This document shows positions 50,278 through 58,508 of a DNA stretch of 64,000 nt, piece after piece. Position numbers and translations under genes: made by a program. The DNA is from Terriglobia bacterium (GTDB lineage: Bacteria > Acidobacteriota > Vicinamibacteria > Vicinamibacterales > CAVVIG01), in assembly GCA_020073005.1 (NCBI GenBank), contig JAIQFX010000009.1, positions 1 to 64,000 on the forward strand. Reading direction: 5' to 3'. The stretch's first letter is position 1. Each line of letters starts with the position of its first letter. The notes below the pieces were generated by a model that worked only from the letters and a program-made list of their open reading frames with translations, had not been told where the DNA came from and searched no databases.

Positions 50278-50736
50278 ATGATCATGTCTCGCCGCGATCT
50301 CGTTGCCTCATTCGCTCTGTTCGCCGAGGTCCTCGCATCTACGCGTCACGCCGACGCGCAGACGCAGACCACACCCGCCGCCGCGCCGCAGGCCCCGCGC
50401 CCGCCGGTGTTCAAACACGACCTGCCGAACGTGAATCTGGACGGCTGGGAAGTCACGGTCAGCTGGGTCGACTATCCGCCGGGACGCGTCGGCGCGCCGC
50501 ATCAGCATGCGGGATTCGTGCTCGCCTACGTGCTGGAAGGCGCCGTCATCGCCAAGATCTCGGGACAGGGCGAGGAGAAGACCTTCAACGCGGGACAGAT
50601 GTTCTACGAGCAGCCCGGCGCGACGCACGAGGTCTCGAAGAACGCGAGCCAGACGCAGCCCGCGCGGCTGCTGGCGATGATCTTCGCGAAGAAGGGCGCG
50701 ACGCTGACGACGCCCGTCACAGGCCGCGGGGCGTAG
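50278..50736 (+). CDS. Exported small cupin-domain protein
   Basis: A 152-residue single-domain cupin. The N-terminus SRRDLVASFALFAEVLAS has a twin-arginine-like signal ending at HADAQ. The metal site is seen in PHQHAGFVLAYVLEGAVIAKI (residues about 78-98) with a later His in PGATHEVSKNAS. Cupins of this size bind a metal and small ligands or act as isomerases; which one is open. The tail overlaps the 3' end of the converging STAS gene by 20 bases. ATG 50278 is preferred for its distance to TAGAAT; ATG 50284 is possible. Confidence 0.85.
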   Translation: MIMSRRDLVASFALFAEVLASTRHADAQTQTTPAAAPQAPRPPVFKHDLPNVNLDGWEVTVSWVDYPPGRVGAPHQHAGFVLAYVLEGAVIAKISGQGEEKTFNAGQMFYEQPGATHEVSKNASQTQPARLLAMIFAKKGATLTTPVTGRGA

Positions 50737-51094
50737 ACGGAGCGGCGGCCGGCTGGTCGAACGCCGCGATCGCGTCGGCCTCGGACGCGTACGTTTCGAA
50801 GATCGATCGCAGCTTCGTGGTCCTCAGCACCTCGTCGAACTTCGCCGAGACGGCGCACAGCTTCAGATTGCCGTGCGCGTTGCGGACGCGGATGAGATAC
50901 CGCGCCAGGAGTCCGAGGCCGCTGCTGTCCATGAAATCGACGCCGCCCATGTGCAGGACGACGCGTGGACAACGCGCGATCGCCTCATCGAGATACTTCT
51001 GCAGCATGCTCGACTCGGCGCCTTCCACGAGGCGGCCGCGGCACGTGAGGATCACGAGATCGCCGGCGCGACGGCTGTCGACTGAGAGCGGCAC
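50717..51094 (-). CDS. STAS-domain anti-sigma-factor antagonist-like protein
   Basis: A 125-residue SpoIIAA/RsbV-like switch protein that binds an anti-sigma factor or kinase and is controlled by Ser phosphorylation. The key motif VDFMDSSGLGLLARYL carries the phosphorylatable Ser57/58. Secondary-structure order matches the STAS fold: VILTCRGRLVEGAESSML, then VVLHMGGVDF and LKLCAVSAKFDEVLRTTKL. No partner kinase or phosphatase gene is adjacent. It starts at GTG 51094 with GGAG about 10 bases upstream. Confidence 0.9.
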   Translation of the reverse strand: MPLSVDSRRAGDLVILTCRGRLVEGAESSMLQKYLDEAIARCPRVVLHMGGVDFMDSSGLGLLARYLIRVRNAHGNLKLCAVSAKFDEVLRTTKLRSIFETYASEADAIAAFDQPAAAPSTPRGL

Positions 51095-51190
51095 TGGCGG
51101 AATTCTCCGTCAGCGCGCCGGGGCGCGCAACCTAATCCGGATTTATACCGTGCAGCCACCGCCACGTCAGGCACGGGGCCTGTGCCTGGT

Positions 51191-52207
51191 TCAGCGCCCG
51201 GGCGTCGTGTAGATGGCCGTGTCGCGGTGAAACTCCGACCAGGCGAACCAGTACTCCGGCTCGAGCACGATCATTTCGAGCCTTGATCCTTTCAGCCGGC
51301 CGGAGACGCACTCGCCGTACGCGTTCCACTGCGAGCCGGTTTCCTTGTCGACGAGCGCCGACGCCTCGGCATTCGACGCGCTGAACGTCAACGTCCGCGA
51401 GCCGGCGCGCGCGACGAACGCCGTCGTCGTGTCGGATGCCGGCTGATGGACGATCAGCACCGGCTTCCCGCCGAGCATGTCGTTGATCACGCGCACGCGT
51501 CGCAGCGCTTCGAGCGGAAACGCTTTGCTCGCTCCGCCCACGTCGACGCCCAGGACCATCGTCTTTGGCTTCAGCCGATCGTCGTGATACGTGACGTCGG
51601 CCGGCGCGCTGCCCAGACCCGACAGCCCTTCGCGAATCATCTTGTTCTTCGCGGCAATCTGATCCACGTAGCCGGGCAGCGGCTTCAGGACGAGCGTGTC
51701 CGGATGCAGCCGGCGCCACTCCTGCCAGCTCGTCAGCAGAAACGGATAGAGATCGAGATGCGTGCCCTGCAGCGGACCGGAGATCGCCTGCAGGCTCGAC
51801 TGCTGCCAGCGGCTGCCGGTCTCGCGATCCTTGAAGACCTCGTTGCCTTCGACGACGCCCGCGTTGTCCAGCACCAGCGGCTGGCCCTTGGCTTCGGCCC
51901 TGAACACGAGGGCCGTGTTGCAGTAGCTTCACCAGGTGATCGCGATCGGTCCTTTCGGTGACTGATCTTCGACGAGGCCGTGCTGCGACAGGATGCCCGC
52001 AGGGTACGCCTTCGCGGTCGTCCCGCTCATCAACCCGATCACGCGATCGTCGTCGGTCATGAACGTCGCGTCGGCGACGCTGATGAACTGCGGATCGTGG
52101 ACGGCCGCGTACGGCAGACGCGGAGGCGCCGCCGTCTGCGCGGCGAGAAGCCGCCCCGCGAGGAGCGCGGCCGCCGCTGCCGACGCCGAAAGTATTCGGT
52201 GACTCAT
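51191..52207 (-). CDS. DUF3179 protein, candidate selenoprotein (in-frame UGA at codon 93)
   Basis: Function of DUF3179 is unknown; the CxxC-like motif suggests redox chemistry. The reading frame is open on both sides of one TGA (51931-51929). Before it: signal peptide, RVIGLMSGTTAKAYPAGIL and GPIAITW; after it: SYCNTALVFRAEAKG, DRETGSRWQQ, ISGPLQGTHLDLYPFL, then the second repeat of the domain (DRLKPKTMVLGVDVGG, DKETGSQWNAYGE, YWFAWSEFHRDT). In the family this position is a Cys of W/Y-C-x-x-C, so UGA replaces the first Cys (Sec93-Ser-Tyr-Cys96). A hairpin lies just downstream. Total length 338 with Sec. ATG overlaps the stop of the hydrolase gene. The alternative is a nonsense mutation or sequencing error. 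Confidence 0.75.
51896..51931 (-). promoter_or_regulatory. Candidate bacterial SECIS hairpin after the UGA
   Basis: On the coding strand, 14 bases after the UGA, GGCCCT-CGTGTTC-AGGGCC forms a perfect 6-bp stem with a 7-base loop whose second base is G. A competing stem AACACG-GCCCT-CGTGTT overlaps it. Both fit the rule that the loop lies about 16-37 bases from the UGA. Confidence 0.55.
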
Positions 52208-53478
52208 CTCGCAACCTCCCGCTTGATCCAGTTCGCGATGTCGTCGAGCACGAAATCCGGGATTCTGCCCGGCCGAGCATACTCCGCCGGGACGCTCTTC
52301 CCTTCGCCGGCGAGAAACACATGGTTGAGCGTGGGGTACGACTTTATCACCACGCCCGCGTGACCGTTGAGCGCCTGGCGCCAGCCGTCGAGATCCTGCA
52401 GCGTGACCTGATAGTCGCGCTCGCCCTGCAGGATGAGCATTGGAACCGTCAGCGTCGCCGCGACCTGCGCGGGATGATACGCATCCAGGTCGGTCCAGTA
52501 CGCCGGCGGCGCGCTGTTCCTCAACCTCTGAAGCGCGGCCTCCTCATTCGCGGCGGCTCCGCCGGGGGCCAGCGACGACAGATACGCGAGTTGCTCCTTC
52601 ACGACGTCAGCAAACGGACGCGTGGCGCCGGCCATGATCACGAGGCCCGCGAGGTCGCGATCCTGCGCGGCAATGCGCGGCGCGAGCGTCCCGCCGAGAC
52701 TGTGACCGAGCACGAACACGCGCCGGCGATCGATGCGGCCGTGCTCGCGCAGGAGCTTCGCCGCGAGCAGCGCATCGTCGATCGCTTCGTCCTGCACGGT
52801 GAGGTTCTTGTTGAGCGCCATCTTCGCGCCGTACTGCCGGGTTCGCTTTTCGTAGCGCACGACGGCGACGCCTCGCTCCGCCAGGCCCCACGCGAGATCG
52901 CGGAACGGCTTGTTCGCCCCGACGGTCTCGTCGCGATCTCCAGGACCGGATCCGTGGACGAGCGCGACCGCCGGCAACCGATCGCCGGGTGGCATGGTCA
53001 GCGTGCCGGGCAGCGCCCACGCGCCGCTTCCGACGACGACGGATTCCTCCGTGAAGCGATTCGATGGTGGCGGAACCGATGGCTCGACGTTCGCCCGTCG
53101 TGGCGGGAAACCCAGTCCGGCGATCTTCCCGGCGGGGTTGAACGCCACCCGGATGTTGATCGCGGCGCGCTCGAACTGGCAGCCGAGCGTCACACCGGTG
53201 ATCGCACCGGTGTTGGCCACGTTTTCGTCGATGAACGACGCGAACGCTCCCACCTGGCCACGCACTGCTGACCACATATCGCCGAGCTGCTTCACGGAAA
53301 ACGCCGCCGTCATCTGCGGGCTGAAGTCTTTCGCAACGTCCTCGAACTTTTCCTGCCTGAGCAGCTCGACGACGTGTTTGGCGCTGGCGATCGCCGCGGC
53401 TTCGTCCTGCGCGCGCGGCGACTGGACTGCGGCGACGCAGCACAACGCGACGAGGACGAACCGCTGGAGCGCGTGCAT
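52204..53478 (-). CDS. Exported alpha/beta hydrolase with DUF3887-like N-domain
   Basis: A 424-residue serine hydrolase. Signal peptide LQRFVLVALCCVAAVQSPRAQ; residues about 28-125 form a DUF3887-like domain (VVELLRQEKFEDVAKDFSP, TLGCQFERAAINIRVAF); the hydrolase domain has LVHGSGPGDRDET (oxyanion region), nucleophile Ser in VLGHSLGGTLAPR, Asp in LQGERDYQVT and His in TLNHVFLAG. ATG 53478 is the start because the upstream frame is antisense to the next gene. The gene overlaps the DUF3179 start by 4 bases, so they are probably coupled. Confidence 0.9.
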   Translation of the reverse strand: MHALQRFVLVALCCVAAVQSPRAQDEAAAIASAKHVVELLRQEKFEDVAKDFSPQMTAAFSVKQLGDMWSAVRGQVGAFASFIDENVANTGAITGVTLGCQFERAAINIRVAFNPAGKIAGLGFPPRRANVEPSVPPPSNRFTEESVVVGSGAWALPGTLTMPPGDRLPAVALVHGSGPGDRDETVGANKPFRDLAWGLAERGVAVVRYEKRTRQYGAKMALNKNLTVQDEAIDDALLAAKLLREHGRIDRRRVFVLGHSLGGTLAPRIAAQDRDLAGLVIMAGATRPFADVVKEQLAYLSSLAPGGAAANEEAALQRLRNSAPPAYWTDLDAYHPAQVAATLTVPMLILQGERDYQVTLQDLDGWRQALNGHAGVVIKSYPTLNHVFLAGEGKSVPAEYARPGRIPDFVLDDIANWIKREVAR

Positions 53479-53489
53479 CGGGAAACTCT

Positions 53490-54809
53490 CTACTTCCCTG
53501 CGTAGCTCACCCGCCAGATCGACATCGATCCGTCGTCGGTGACGAGCAAGGAACCATCGTTCGCGGTGACGACCGCGACCGGCCGGCCCCAGACGTTGCC
53601 GTCCGGCGTCACGAATCCCGTCACGAAATCCTGGAACTCGCCCGACGCCTTGCCGTTGACGAGCGGCACGCGGATGATCTCGTAGCCGGTGCGATTCGAT
53701 CGATTCCACGATCCGTGTTCCGCGGCGAACAGGTCGCCCTTGTACGCCGCGGGAAACATCGCGCCGTCGTAGAACGTCAGGCCGAGCGACGCGTTGTGCG
53801 GCGACAGCAGCACGTCGGGCACGATCACTTTCCCCGTCAACTCCGGATGCGTGTCGCCGAGACGGGGATCGACGTTGTCGCCCATGTAGTACCACGGCCA
53901 GCCGTAGAAGCCGCCCTCGCGCACGTGCGTCACGTAGTCGGGCACGAGGTCGTCGCCGAGCGCGTCGCGCTCGTTCACCGAGCACCACAGCTCTCCCGTC
54001 GTTGGATTCACGCCGAGACCGACCGGATTGCGGACGCCGGACGCGTAGATCTTCACGAACGTGCCGTCAGGTTTGAACTCGAGAATGTTCGCGCGATGGA
54101 ATTCGCGCGGGTGCGTATCGGGATCATCGATGTTCGATCCCGATCCGACCGCCACCCACATCCGCTGGCCGGTCGGCGAGAACACGATGTCGCGCGTCCA
54201 GTGGCCGCCGCCCGCCGGCAACTCGGCGACGATTGTTTCAGCCGGTCCCGTCGCTTTCAGATCGCCCGCCTTGTACGGGAAGCGCACGATGGATCCCGTG
54301 TTGCCGACGTAGACCCACTGTGGATTCGGACCGGGAGGATAGAACGCGATGCCGAACGGCTGCCGCAATCCGGCCGCGAAGACCGACGTCAGCTCAGGCT
54401 TGCCGTCCTTGTCGCGACCGCGCAGCACGCTCAACTGATTGCCAGCGCTCTCGGCGACGAAGACGTCGCCGTTCGGCGCCAGGCGGATCTGTCGCGGCCC
54501 TTTGAGGCCGCTCGCGTAGAGATCGACGTTGAATCCCGCGGGCGCCTGCGGCCAGGCGTCGGCCGGCCTCGCGACGACGCGCGGAAAATTGCCGGACGAC
54601 TGCGTATCGAACGGCTTCGGCAGATCCGCGACCGTGATCTTCCGGAACGTCCCAGGCTTCATCGTCCGGTAGTCGACGAACGCCGCCTGCCCCGTCAGCA
54701 CGTTCTTCGCGTCGACCTTCGGCGCCTGGGCGTGCACCGACATCAACATCATCCAAGCGCCCGCCGCCACGCAGAATCCGGCGGCGATCGCCCGGCGCAA
54801 CTTGCTCAT
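53490..54809 (-). CDS. Exported sorbosone/glucose dehydrogenase-like beta-propeller
   Basis: A 439-residue secreted propeller of the L-sorbosone dehydrogenase family, often PQQ-dependent. Signal peptide AIAAGFCVAAGAWMMLMSVHAQA; then GFNVDLYASGLKGPRQIRLAPNGDVFVAES, quoted as one region at residues 117-146, RQPFGIAFYPPG, GGGHWTRDIVFSPTGQRMWV, GVRNPVGLGVNPTTGELWCS and HGSWNRSNRTGYEIIRVPL. ATG 54809 is preceded by GGAGGGG. It lies upstream of the hydrolase and divergent from the sulfite dehydrogenase. Sugar specificity unknown; cofactor binding is inferred from the family. Confidence 0.9.
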   Translation of the reverse strand: MSKLRRAIAAGFCVAAGAWMMLMSVHAQAPKVDAKNVLTGQAAFVDYRTMKPGTFRKITVADLPKPFDTQSSGNFPRVVARPADAWPQAPAGFNVDLYASGLKGPRQIRLAPNGDVFVAESAGNQLSVLRGRDKDGKPELTSVFAAGLRQPFGIAFYPPGPNPQWVYVGNTGSIVRFPYKAGDLKATGPAETIVAELPAGGGHWTRDIVFSPTGQRMWVAVGSGSNIDDPDTHPREFHRANILEFKPDGTFVKIYASGVRNPVGLGVNPTTGELWCSVNERDALGDDLVPDYVTHVREGGFYGWPWYYMGDNVDPRLGDTHPELTGKVIVPDVLLSPHNASLGLTFYDGAMFPAAYKGDLFAAEHGSWNRSNRTGYEIIRVPLVNGKASGEFQDFVTGFVTPDGNVWGRPVAVVTANDGSLLVTDDGSMSIWRVSYAGK

Positions 54810-54838
54810 ATCCCCTCCGACAGTGGAGTTTACAGGAG

Positions 54839-54844
54839 TAGAAT
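54839..54844 (+). promoter_or_regulatory. TAGAAT -10 box of the soxC-like gene
   Basis: TAGAAT lies 6 bases before ATG 54851, with CCGACA (54817-54822) 16 bases further up. Probably a leaderless transcript. Confidence 0.5.
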
Positions 54845-54850
54845 CCCCGC

Positions 54851-56056
54851 ATGAAAGTGACACGACGCGACCTTCTCGTCGGCGCCGCCGGCGCTGTCGC
54901 CCTGGGGAAAACTTCAAAGGCCGCCGCGGCGCAAGCGCCTGCCGCACCCGCCGATCCGACCAAGGTCCGCGGCAAACCGAGCAAGGCGCTCGGCACGCGC
55001 GCGGCGTTCGAGAAGCCGCAGCGCCAGCCGCGCGGCGCGACGTCGTCCGGCACGCCGCACCAGGATCTGATGGGCATCATCACGCCGTCGGATCTTCACT
55101 TCGAGCGGCATCACGGCGGCGTGCCCGAGATCGATCCGAAGAACTACTCGCTGGTCGTCCACGGCATGGTCGAGCGCCCGATCGTCTTCACGCTCGCCGA
55201 TCTGAAACGCTTTCCGCAGGTCAGCCGCGTGTGCTTCCTCGAGTGCTCCGGCAATCTCGGCCGGACGGCGCCGCCCGAGACGACGCCGCAGCAGCTCGCG
55301 GGACTGACGAGCACGAGCGAGTGGACCGGCGTGATGCTGTCGACGATCTTCAAAGAGGTCGGCGTGTCGCCGAAGGCGACGTGGTTTCTCGCCGAAGGAT
55401 CCGACGCCGCCGTCCTCACGCGAAGCGTGCCGGTCTCCAAGGCGCATGACGATGCGATGATCGCGTACGGGCAGAACGGTGAAGCGATTCGTCCCGAGCA
55501 GGGCTATCCGGCGCGCCTGCTGTTGCCCGGCTGGGAAGGCAATACCAATGTGAAGTGGCTGCGCCGCATCGAGCTGTCGGACAAGCCGTTCATGACGCGC
55601 GAGGAAACGTCCAAGTACACCGATCCGCTGACGAACGACACGGCGCGCATCTTCAGCTTCGTGATGGACGCGCGATCGCTGATCACGTATCCCACCTATC
55701 CGGTCGGCGTGCAGCGCGGCTGGGTCGAGATCCAGGGCATCGCGTGGACCGGCTACGGCAAGATCACGCGCGTCGACATCAGCACTGATGGCGGCAAGAC
55801 GTGGACCGCCGCGAAGCTGCAGCAACCCGTGCTGTCGAAGGCGCACACGCGCTTCCGTCATCTCTGGAAGTGGGACGGCGGCGAAGCGGTCATCATGTCG
55901 CGTGCGGTCGACGAGACGGGCTACAGGCAGCCGACGCGCGCCGAGTTGTTCGAGAAGCGCGGACCGGGCGCGGCCGGCTATCACATGAATCCGATCACGG
56001 GCTGGGTCGTGAAGACGGACGGCACGGTCGTCTACAAGCAGGAGGCGTGGGGATGA
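54851..56056 (+). CDS. soxC: Sulfite dehydrogenase molybdopterin subunit (SoxC/SorA-like)
   Basis: Oxidises sulfite (or a related sulfur oxyanion) to sulfate in the periplasm with electrons passed to a cytochrome c. The 401-residue protein has a twin-arginine signal (VTRRDLLVGAAGAVALG), the Moco domain with the ligand Cys in CFLECSGNLGR, LPGWEGNTNVKWLRRIEL, and the C-terminal dimerisation domain with VQRGWVEIQGIAWTGYGKI and VDISTDGGKTW. Length fits SoxC. The following cytochrome overlaps by 4 bases. No soxXYZAB genes are visible, so this is an orphan pair. Confidence 0.9.
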   Translation: MKVTRRDLLVGAAGAVALGKTSKAAAAQAPAAPADPTKVRGKPSKALGTRAAFEKPQRQPRGATSSGTPHQDLMGIITPSDLHFERHHGGVPEIDPKNYSLVVHGMVERPIVFTLADLKRFPQVSRVCFLECSGNLGRTAPPETTPQQLAGLTSTSEWTGVMLSTIFKEVGVSPKATWFLAEGSDAAVLTRSVPVSKAHDDAMIAYGQNGEAIRPEQGYPARLLLPGWEGNTNVKWLRRIELSDKPFMTREETSKYTDPLTNDTARIFSFVMDARSLITYPTYPVGVQRGWVEIQGIAWTGYGKITRVDISTDGGKTWTAAKLQQPVLSKAHTRFRHLWKWDGGEAVIMSRAVDETGYRQPTRAELFEKRGPGAAGYHMNPITGWVVKTDGTVVYKQEAWG

Positions 56057-56688
56057 TCGCTACACGCGCGCTCATGCTCGTCGCGACGCTCGGGTTGATC
56101 GGCGCTGCCGCCAGCGTCCCAGCGCAGACAGCGACGTCGAAAGCGCCAGCCGCCGCCAAAGCGCCCTCGACGTTCGGCATCGGACGGCCGGCGACGGCGG
56201 AAGACATCGCCAGGGTGAACATCGACATACATCCGGATGGGACGGGACTGCCAGCGGGCAGCGCGACGTCCGCCGACGGCGCGCCGATCTACGCGGCGAA
56301 ATGCGCGTCGTGCCACGGCAAGACGGGCAAGGAAGGTCCGAACGATAGGCTCGTCGGCCGCGTGCCTGGCGACGGCTTCCCGTTCGCGCGCGACCCGCGG
56401 ATCCCGCACACGATCGGCAGCTACTGGCCGTACGCGACGACGGTATTCGACTACATCCGGCGCGCGATGCCGCCGACCGAACCCGGATCGCTGAGGGACA
56501 CCGACGTCTACGCGCTCACGGCGTACCTGCTCTTCCTCAACGATCTGATTCCCGCCGACGCCGCGATCGACGCGACGTCGCTGCCGAAGGTGAAGATGCC
56601 GTCGCGCGATCGTTTCGTCCCGGATCCGCGCGGCGGGCCGACGCCCGCCACGCCAAAAGGATCGCGCGGTGGCGGCGCCGGACGCTGA
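56053..56688 (+). CDS. soxD: c-type cytochrome, SoxD/SorB-like
   Basis: Accepts electrons from the molybdopterin subunit. The 211-residue exported protein has a signal peptide (RALMLVATLGLIGAAASVPAQ), one heme site CASCHGKTG and an axial Met in RAMPPTEPGSL, followed by DTDVYALTAYLLFLNDLI, the usual SoxD helix. ATG 56053 overlaps the soxC stop. Its C-terminal Gly/Arg tail overlaps the sigma factor start by 20 bases. A single heme is normal for this cytochrome type; some SoxD proteins have two. Confidence 0.88.
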   Translation: MIATRALMLVATLGLIGAAASVPAQTATSKAPAAAKAPSTFGIGRPATAEDIARVNIDIHPDGTGLPAGSATSADGAPIYAAKCASCHGKTGKEGPNDRLVGRVPGDGFPFARDPRIPHTIGSYWPYATTVFDYIRRAMPPTEPGSLRDTDVYALTAYLLFLNDLIPADAAIDATSLPKVKMPSRDRFVPDPRGGPTPATPKGSRGGGAGR

Positions 56689-57229
56689 CCTCCATCCGCA
56701 CCGTCCAGCCATCGCGCGGTACGTCCGCCGGCTGGTGCGCGACCGGGCCGAGGCCGAGGACCTCACGCAGGAGACGTTCGTCCGGGCGATCCGCGACCGC
56801 GCGACGCTGCGGGACGACGCCGCGCTCCTCAGCTGGCTCTACCAGATCGCCACGCACGTCTGCCTGGATCGCCTGCGCCAGCGCGCACGGATCCTGAGCC
56901 ACAACAGCGACGAGCGACTGGAAGATCTGCGCGTCGCCGACACGCGGACGCCCTCGGCCTTGCGCGTCGTTCAGCAACTGGAGATGAGCGCGTGCGTGCA
57001 GCAGTACGTCGCCCGCCTGTCCGACACCTATCGAGCCGTTCTGCTGCTGCACGACGTCGACGGGTTGACCGACGGCGAGATCTCAGGGCTGTTGGGCGTG
57101 CCGCTGACGACCGTCAAGATGCGCCTGCACCGTGCACGACAGAAGCTCCAGGTCATGCTCGATGAAGCGTGCGCCGTCAGTCAGGACGACCGGGGCGTCG
57201 TCGTCTGCGAGCCGAAACCAAATCACTGA
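56669..57229 (+). CDS. ECF-type RNA polymerase sigma factor
   Basis: A 186-residue sigma-70 family factor with region 2 (DRAEAEDLTQETFVRAIRD, LLSWLYQIATHVCLDRLRQ) and region 4 (LSDTYRAVLLLHDVDGLTDG, LLGVPLTTVKMRLHRARQKL). No classical anti-sigma gene follows; the next product is a 40-residue membrane peptide. The GTG lies within the cytochrome gene, so it is probably co-transcribed with soxCD. Cys residues at the C-terminus (EACAVSQ, VVVCEPKP) could be redox-active, but this is speculation. Confidence 0.9.
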   Translation: MAAPDADLHPHRPAIARYVRRLVRDRAEAEDLTQETFVRAIRDRATLRDDAALLSWLYQIATHVCLDRLRQRARILSHNSDERLEDLRVADTRTPSALRVVQQLEMSACVQQYVARLSDTYRAVLLLHDVDGLTDGEISGLLGVPLTTVKMRLHRARQKLQVMLDEACAVSQDDRGVVVCEPKPNH

Positions 57230-57286
57230 TCTTGGTCCTGTATCTCTCTGTGGGCCGCGTTCGTCCGATCCTCCAGGAGGTGCTGA

Positions 57287-57409
57287 ATGTGGCCATGGTT
57301 CGGCTCGTGGTGGATCGGCCTCGTCTTCGTGGCGATCATGATGGCGATGTGCCTGCTGTGCTGCTGGCGGATGTGCGGCGGTTGCTGGGGTGACCGGGCG
57401 CGACGCTGA
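57287..57409 (+). CDS. Small Trp/Cys-rich membrane protein (40 residues)
   Basis: Too short for usual gene calling but with a strong ribosome site: AGGAGG lies 6 bases before the ATG. The product MWPWFGSWWIGLVFVAIMMA then MCLLCCWRMCGGCWGDRARR has one hydrophobic helix and a cytoplasmic-side cluster of six Cys. Its place 57 bases after the sigma factor suggests a membrane partner or a metal-binding peptide. No family is known to me. Confidence 0.7.
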   Translation: MWPWFGSWWIGLVFVAIMMAMCLLCCWRMCGGCWGDRARR

Positions 57410-57569
57410 TCGCACGGTTGTGAACCGGCCGGCGGCGTAGTGCCGGGCGGAAGCCATCGAGCTTCCCCTCGATCGTCGTCTGGTCGACGGTCGAACCGGG
57501 CAGGCCGCCTCCGATTCGAGAGCCAACGCGGGATCGGCGTCTCCCGTCTAACTGGCCGGAGGAACACCG

Positions 57570-58379
57570 ATGCTCCGGACAGTATTCATCACCGCCACTC
57601 TCGCGACCGCCTTTGTCGTCGCCGGAACCGCGCAAACCCGCTCTTCGCGCGCCGGCTTCTCCGGGTGCGACGGCGACTGGAATTCCCGCCGCGCGTCGTT
57701 CTGCGAGGTGCGCGACACCACGATTCCCGGCGTCAACCCGATCGATATCGACGCGGGCCGCAACGGCGGCATCCGTGTCCGCGGATGGGATCGCGCCGAG
57801 GCGCTCGTCCACGCGGTCATCCGGGCCCAGGCCGACACCGACGCGCAGGCCCGCGCCACGGTCGCCGGCGTGCGCATCGAGGCCGCCGGCGGCAGCATCA
57901 AGGCGGCGGGCCCGGGCACCGGTGACGATGCGAACTGGAGCGTCAGCTTCGAGGTCAACGTGCCGCGCAACGCGATCCTGACGCTCAACACGCAGAACGG
58001 CGGCATCTCGATCGACGACTTCAGCGGCTCGGCGCAGTTCCACGCGCGCAACGGCGGGCTCTCGCTGACCAACGTCGGCGGCGATCTGCGCGGCGAGACG
58101 ACCAACGGCGGCGTCACCGTCGATCTGACCGGCGATCACTGGGACGGCCAGGGCCTCGACGTCGAGACGAAGAACGGCGGGCTGCGGCTCAACGTGCCGC
58201 AGGGCTACTCGGCGCAGCTCGAGACCGGCACGACCAACGGCGGCCTGAACATCGACTTTCCGATCAACGTGGAGGGCAACTTCAGGCGCGGCGGCCACAT
58301 CACGACGACGCTCGGCGCGGGTGGTCCGAAGATCCGCGCCGTCACGACCAACGGCGGCGTGACGATTCGCCAGCGCTGA
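57570..58379 (+). CDS. Exported DUF4097-type beta-helix protein
   Basis: A 269-residue protein with signal peptide (LRTVFITATLATAFVVAGTAQ) and the repeating beta-helix motif of DUF4097 putative adhesins: DIDAGRNGGIRVRGWDR, LTLNTQNGGISIDDFSG, FHARNGGLSLTNVGG, RGETTNGGVTVDLTG, DVETKNGGLRLNVPQ and AVTTNGGVTIRQR. GGAGGA precedes the ATG. The family is often under ECF or kinase control. It follows the sigma factor and the 40-residue peptide. The 160 bases between the peptide and this gene hold nothing I can name. Confidence 0.9.
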   Translation: MLRTVFITATLATAFVVAGTAQTRSSRAGFSGCDGDWNSRRASFCEVRDTTIPGVNPIDIDAGRNGGIRVRGWDRAEALVHAVIRAQADTDAQARATVAGVRIEAAGGSIKAAGPGTGDDANWSVSFEVNVPRNAILTLNTQNGGISIDDFSGSAQFHARNGGLSLTNVGGDLRGETTNGGVTVDLTGDHWDGQGLDVETKNGGLRLNVPQGYSAQLETGTTNGGLNIDFPINVEGNFRRGGHITTTLGAGGPKIRAVTTNGGVTIRQR

Positions 58380-58388
58380 TGCAACGTG

Positions 58389-58441
58389 TAGCGCGAGGCT
58401 TTCAGCCGAGCGACCGGCTCGGCTGAAAGGCTCGCCCTACA
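58389..58441. repeat. TAGCGCGAG hairpin element, facing pair
   Basis: Two copies face each other: GCGAGGC-TTTCA-GCCGAGC and its near-complement GCTCGGC-TGAAA-GGCTCGC, joined by GACCG. The arms can form an almost perfect 18-bp hairpin. It stands between the DUF4097 gene and the amidase. Confidence 0.85.
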
Positions 58442-58508
58442 TCATTTCGCTCCCATCAGGTTTCGATCTGACCGATACTGTGCGGGCTCACGCACAGGAG
58501 ATCGAGAC

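Noticed and set aside
51191-51907. The downstream half of the DUF3179 gene as a separate gene starting at GTG 51907
   Set aside because: It would begin in the middle of the conserved CxxC-like strand, lacks a ribosome site and would have no signal peptide.
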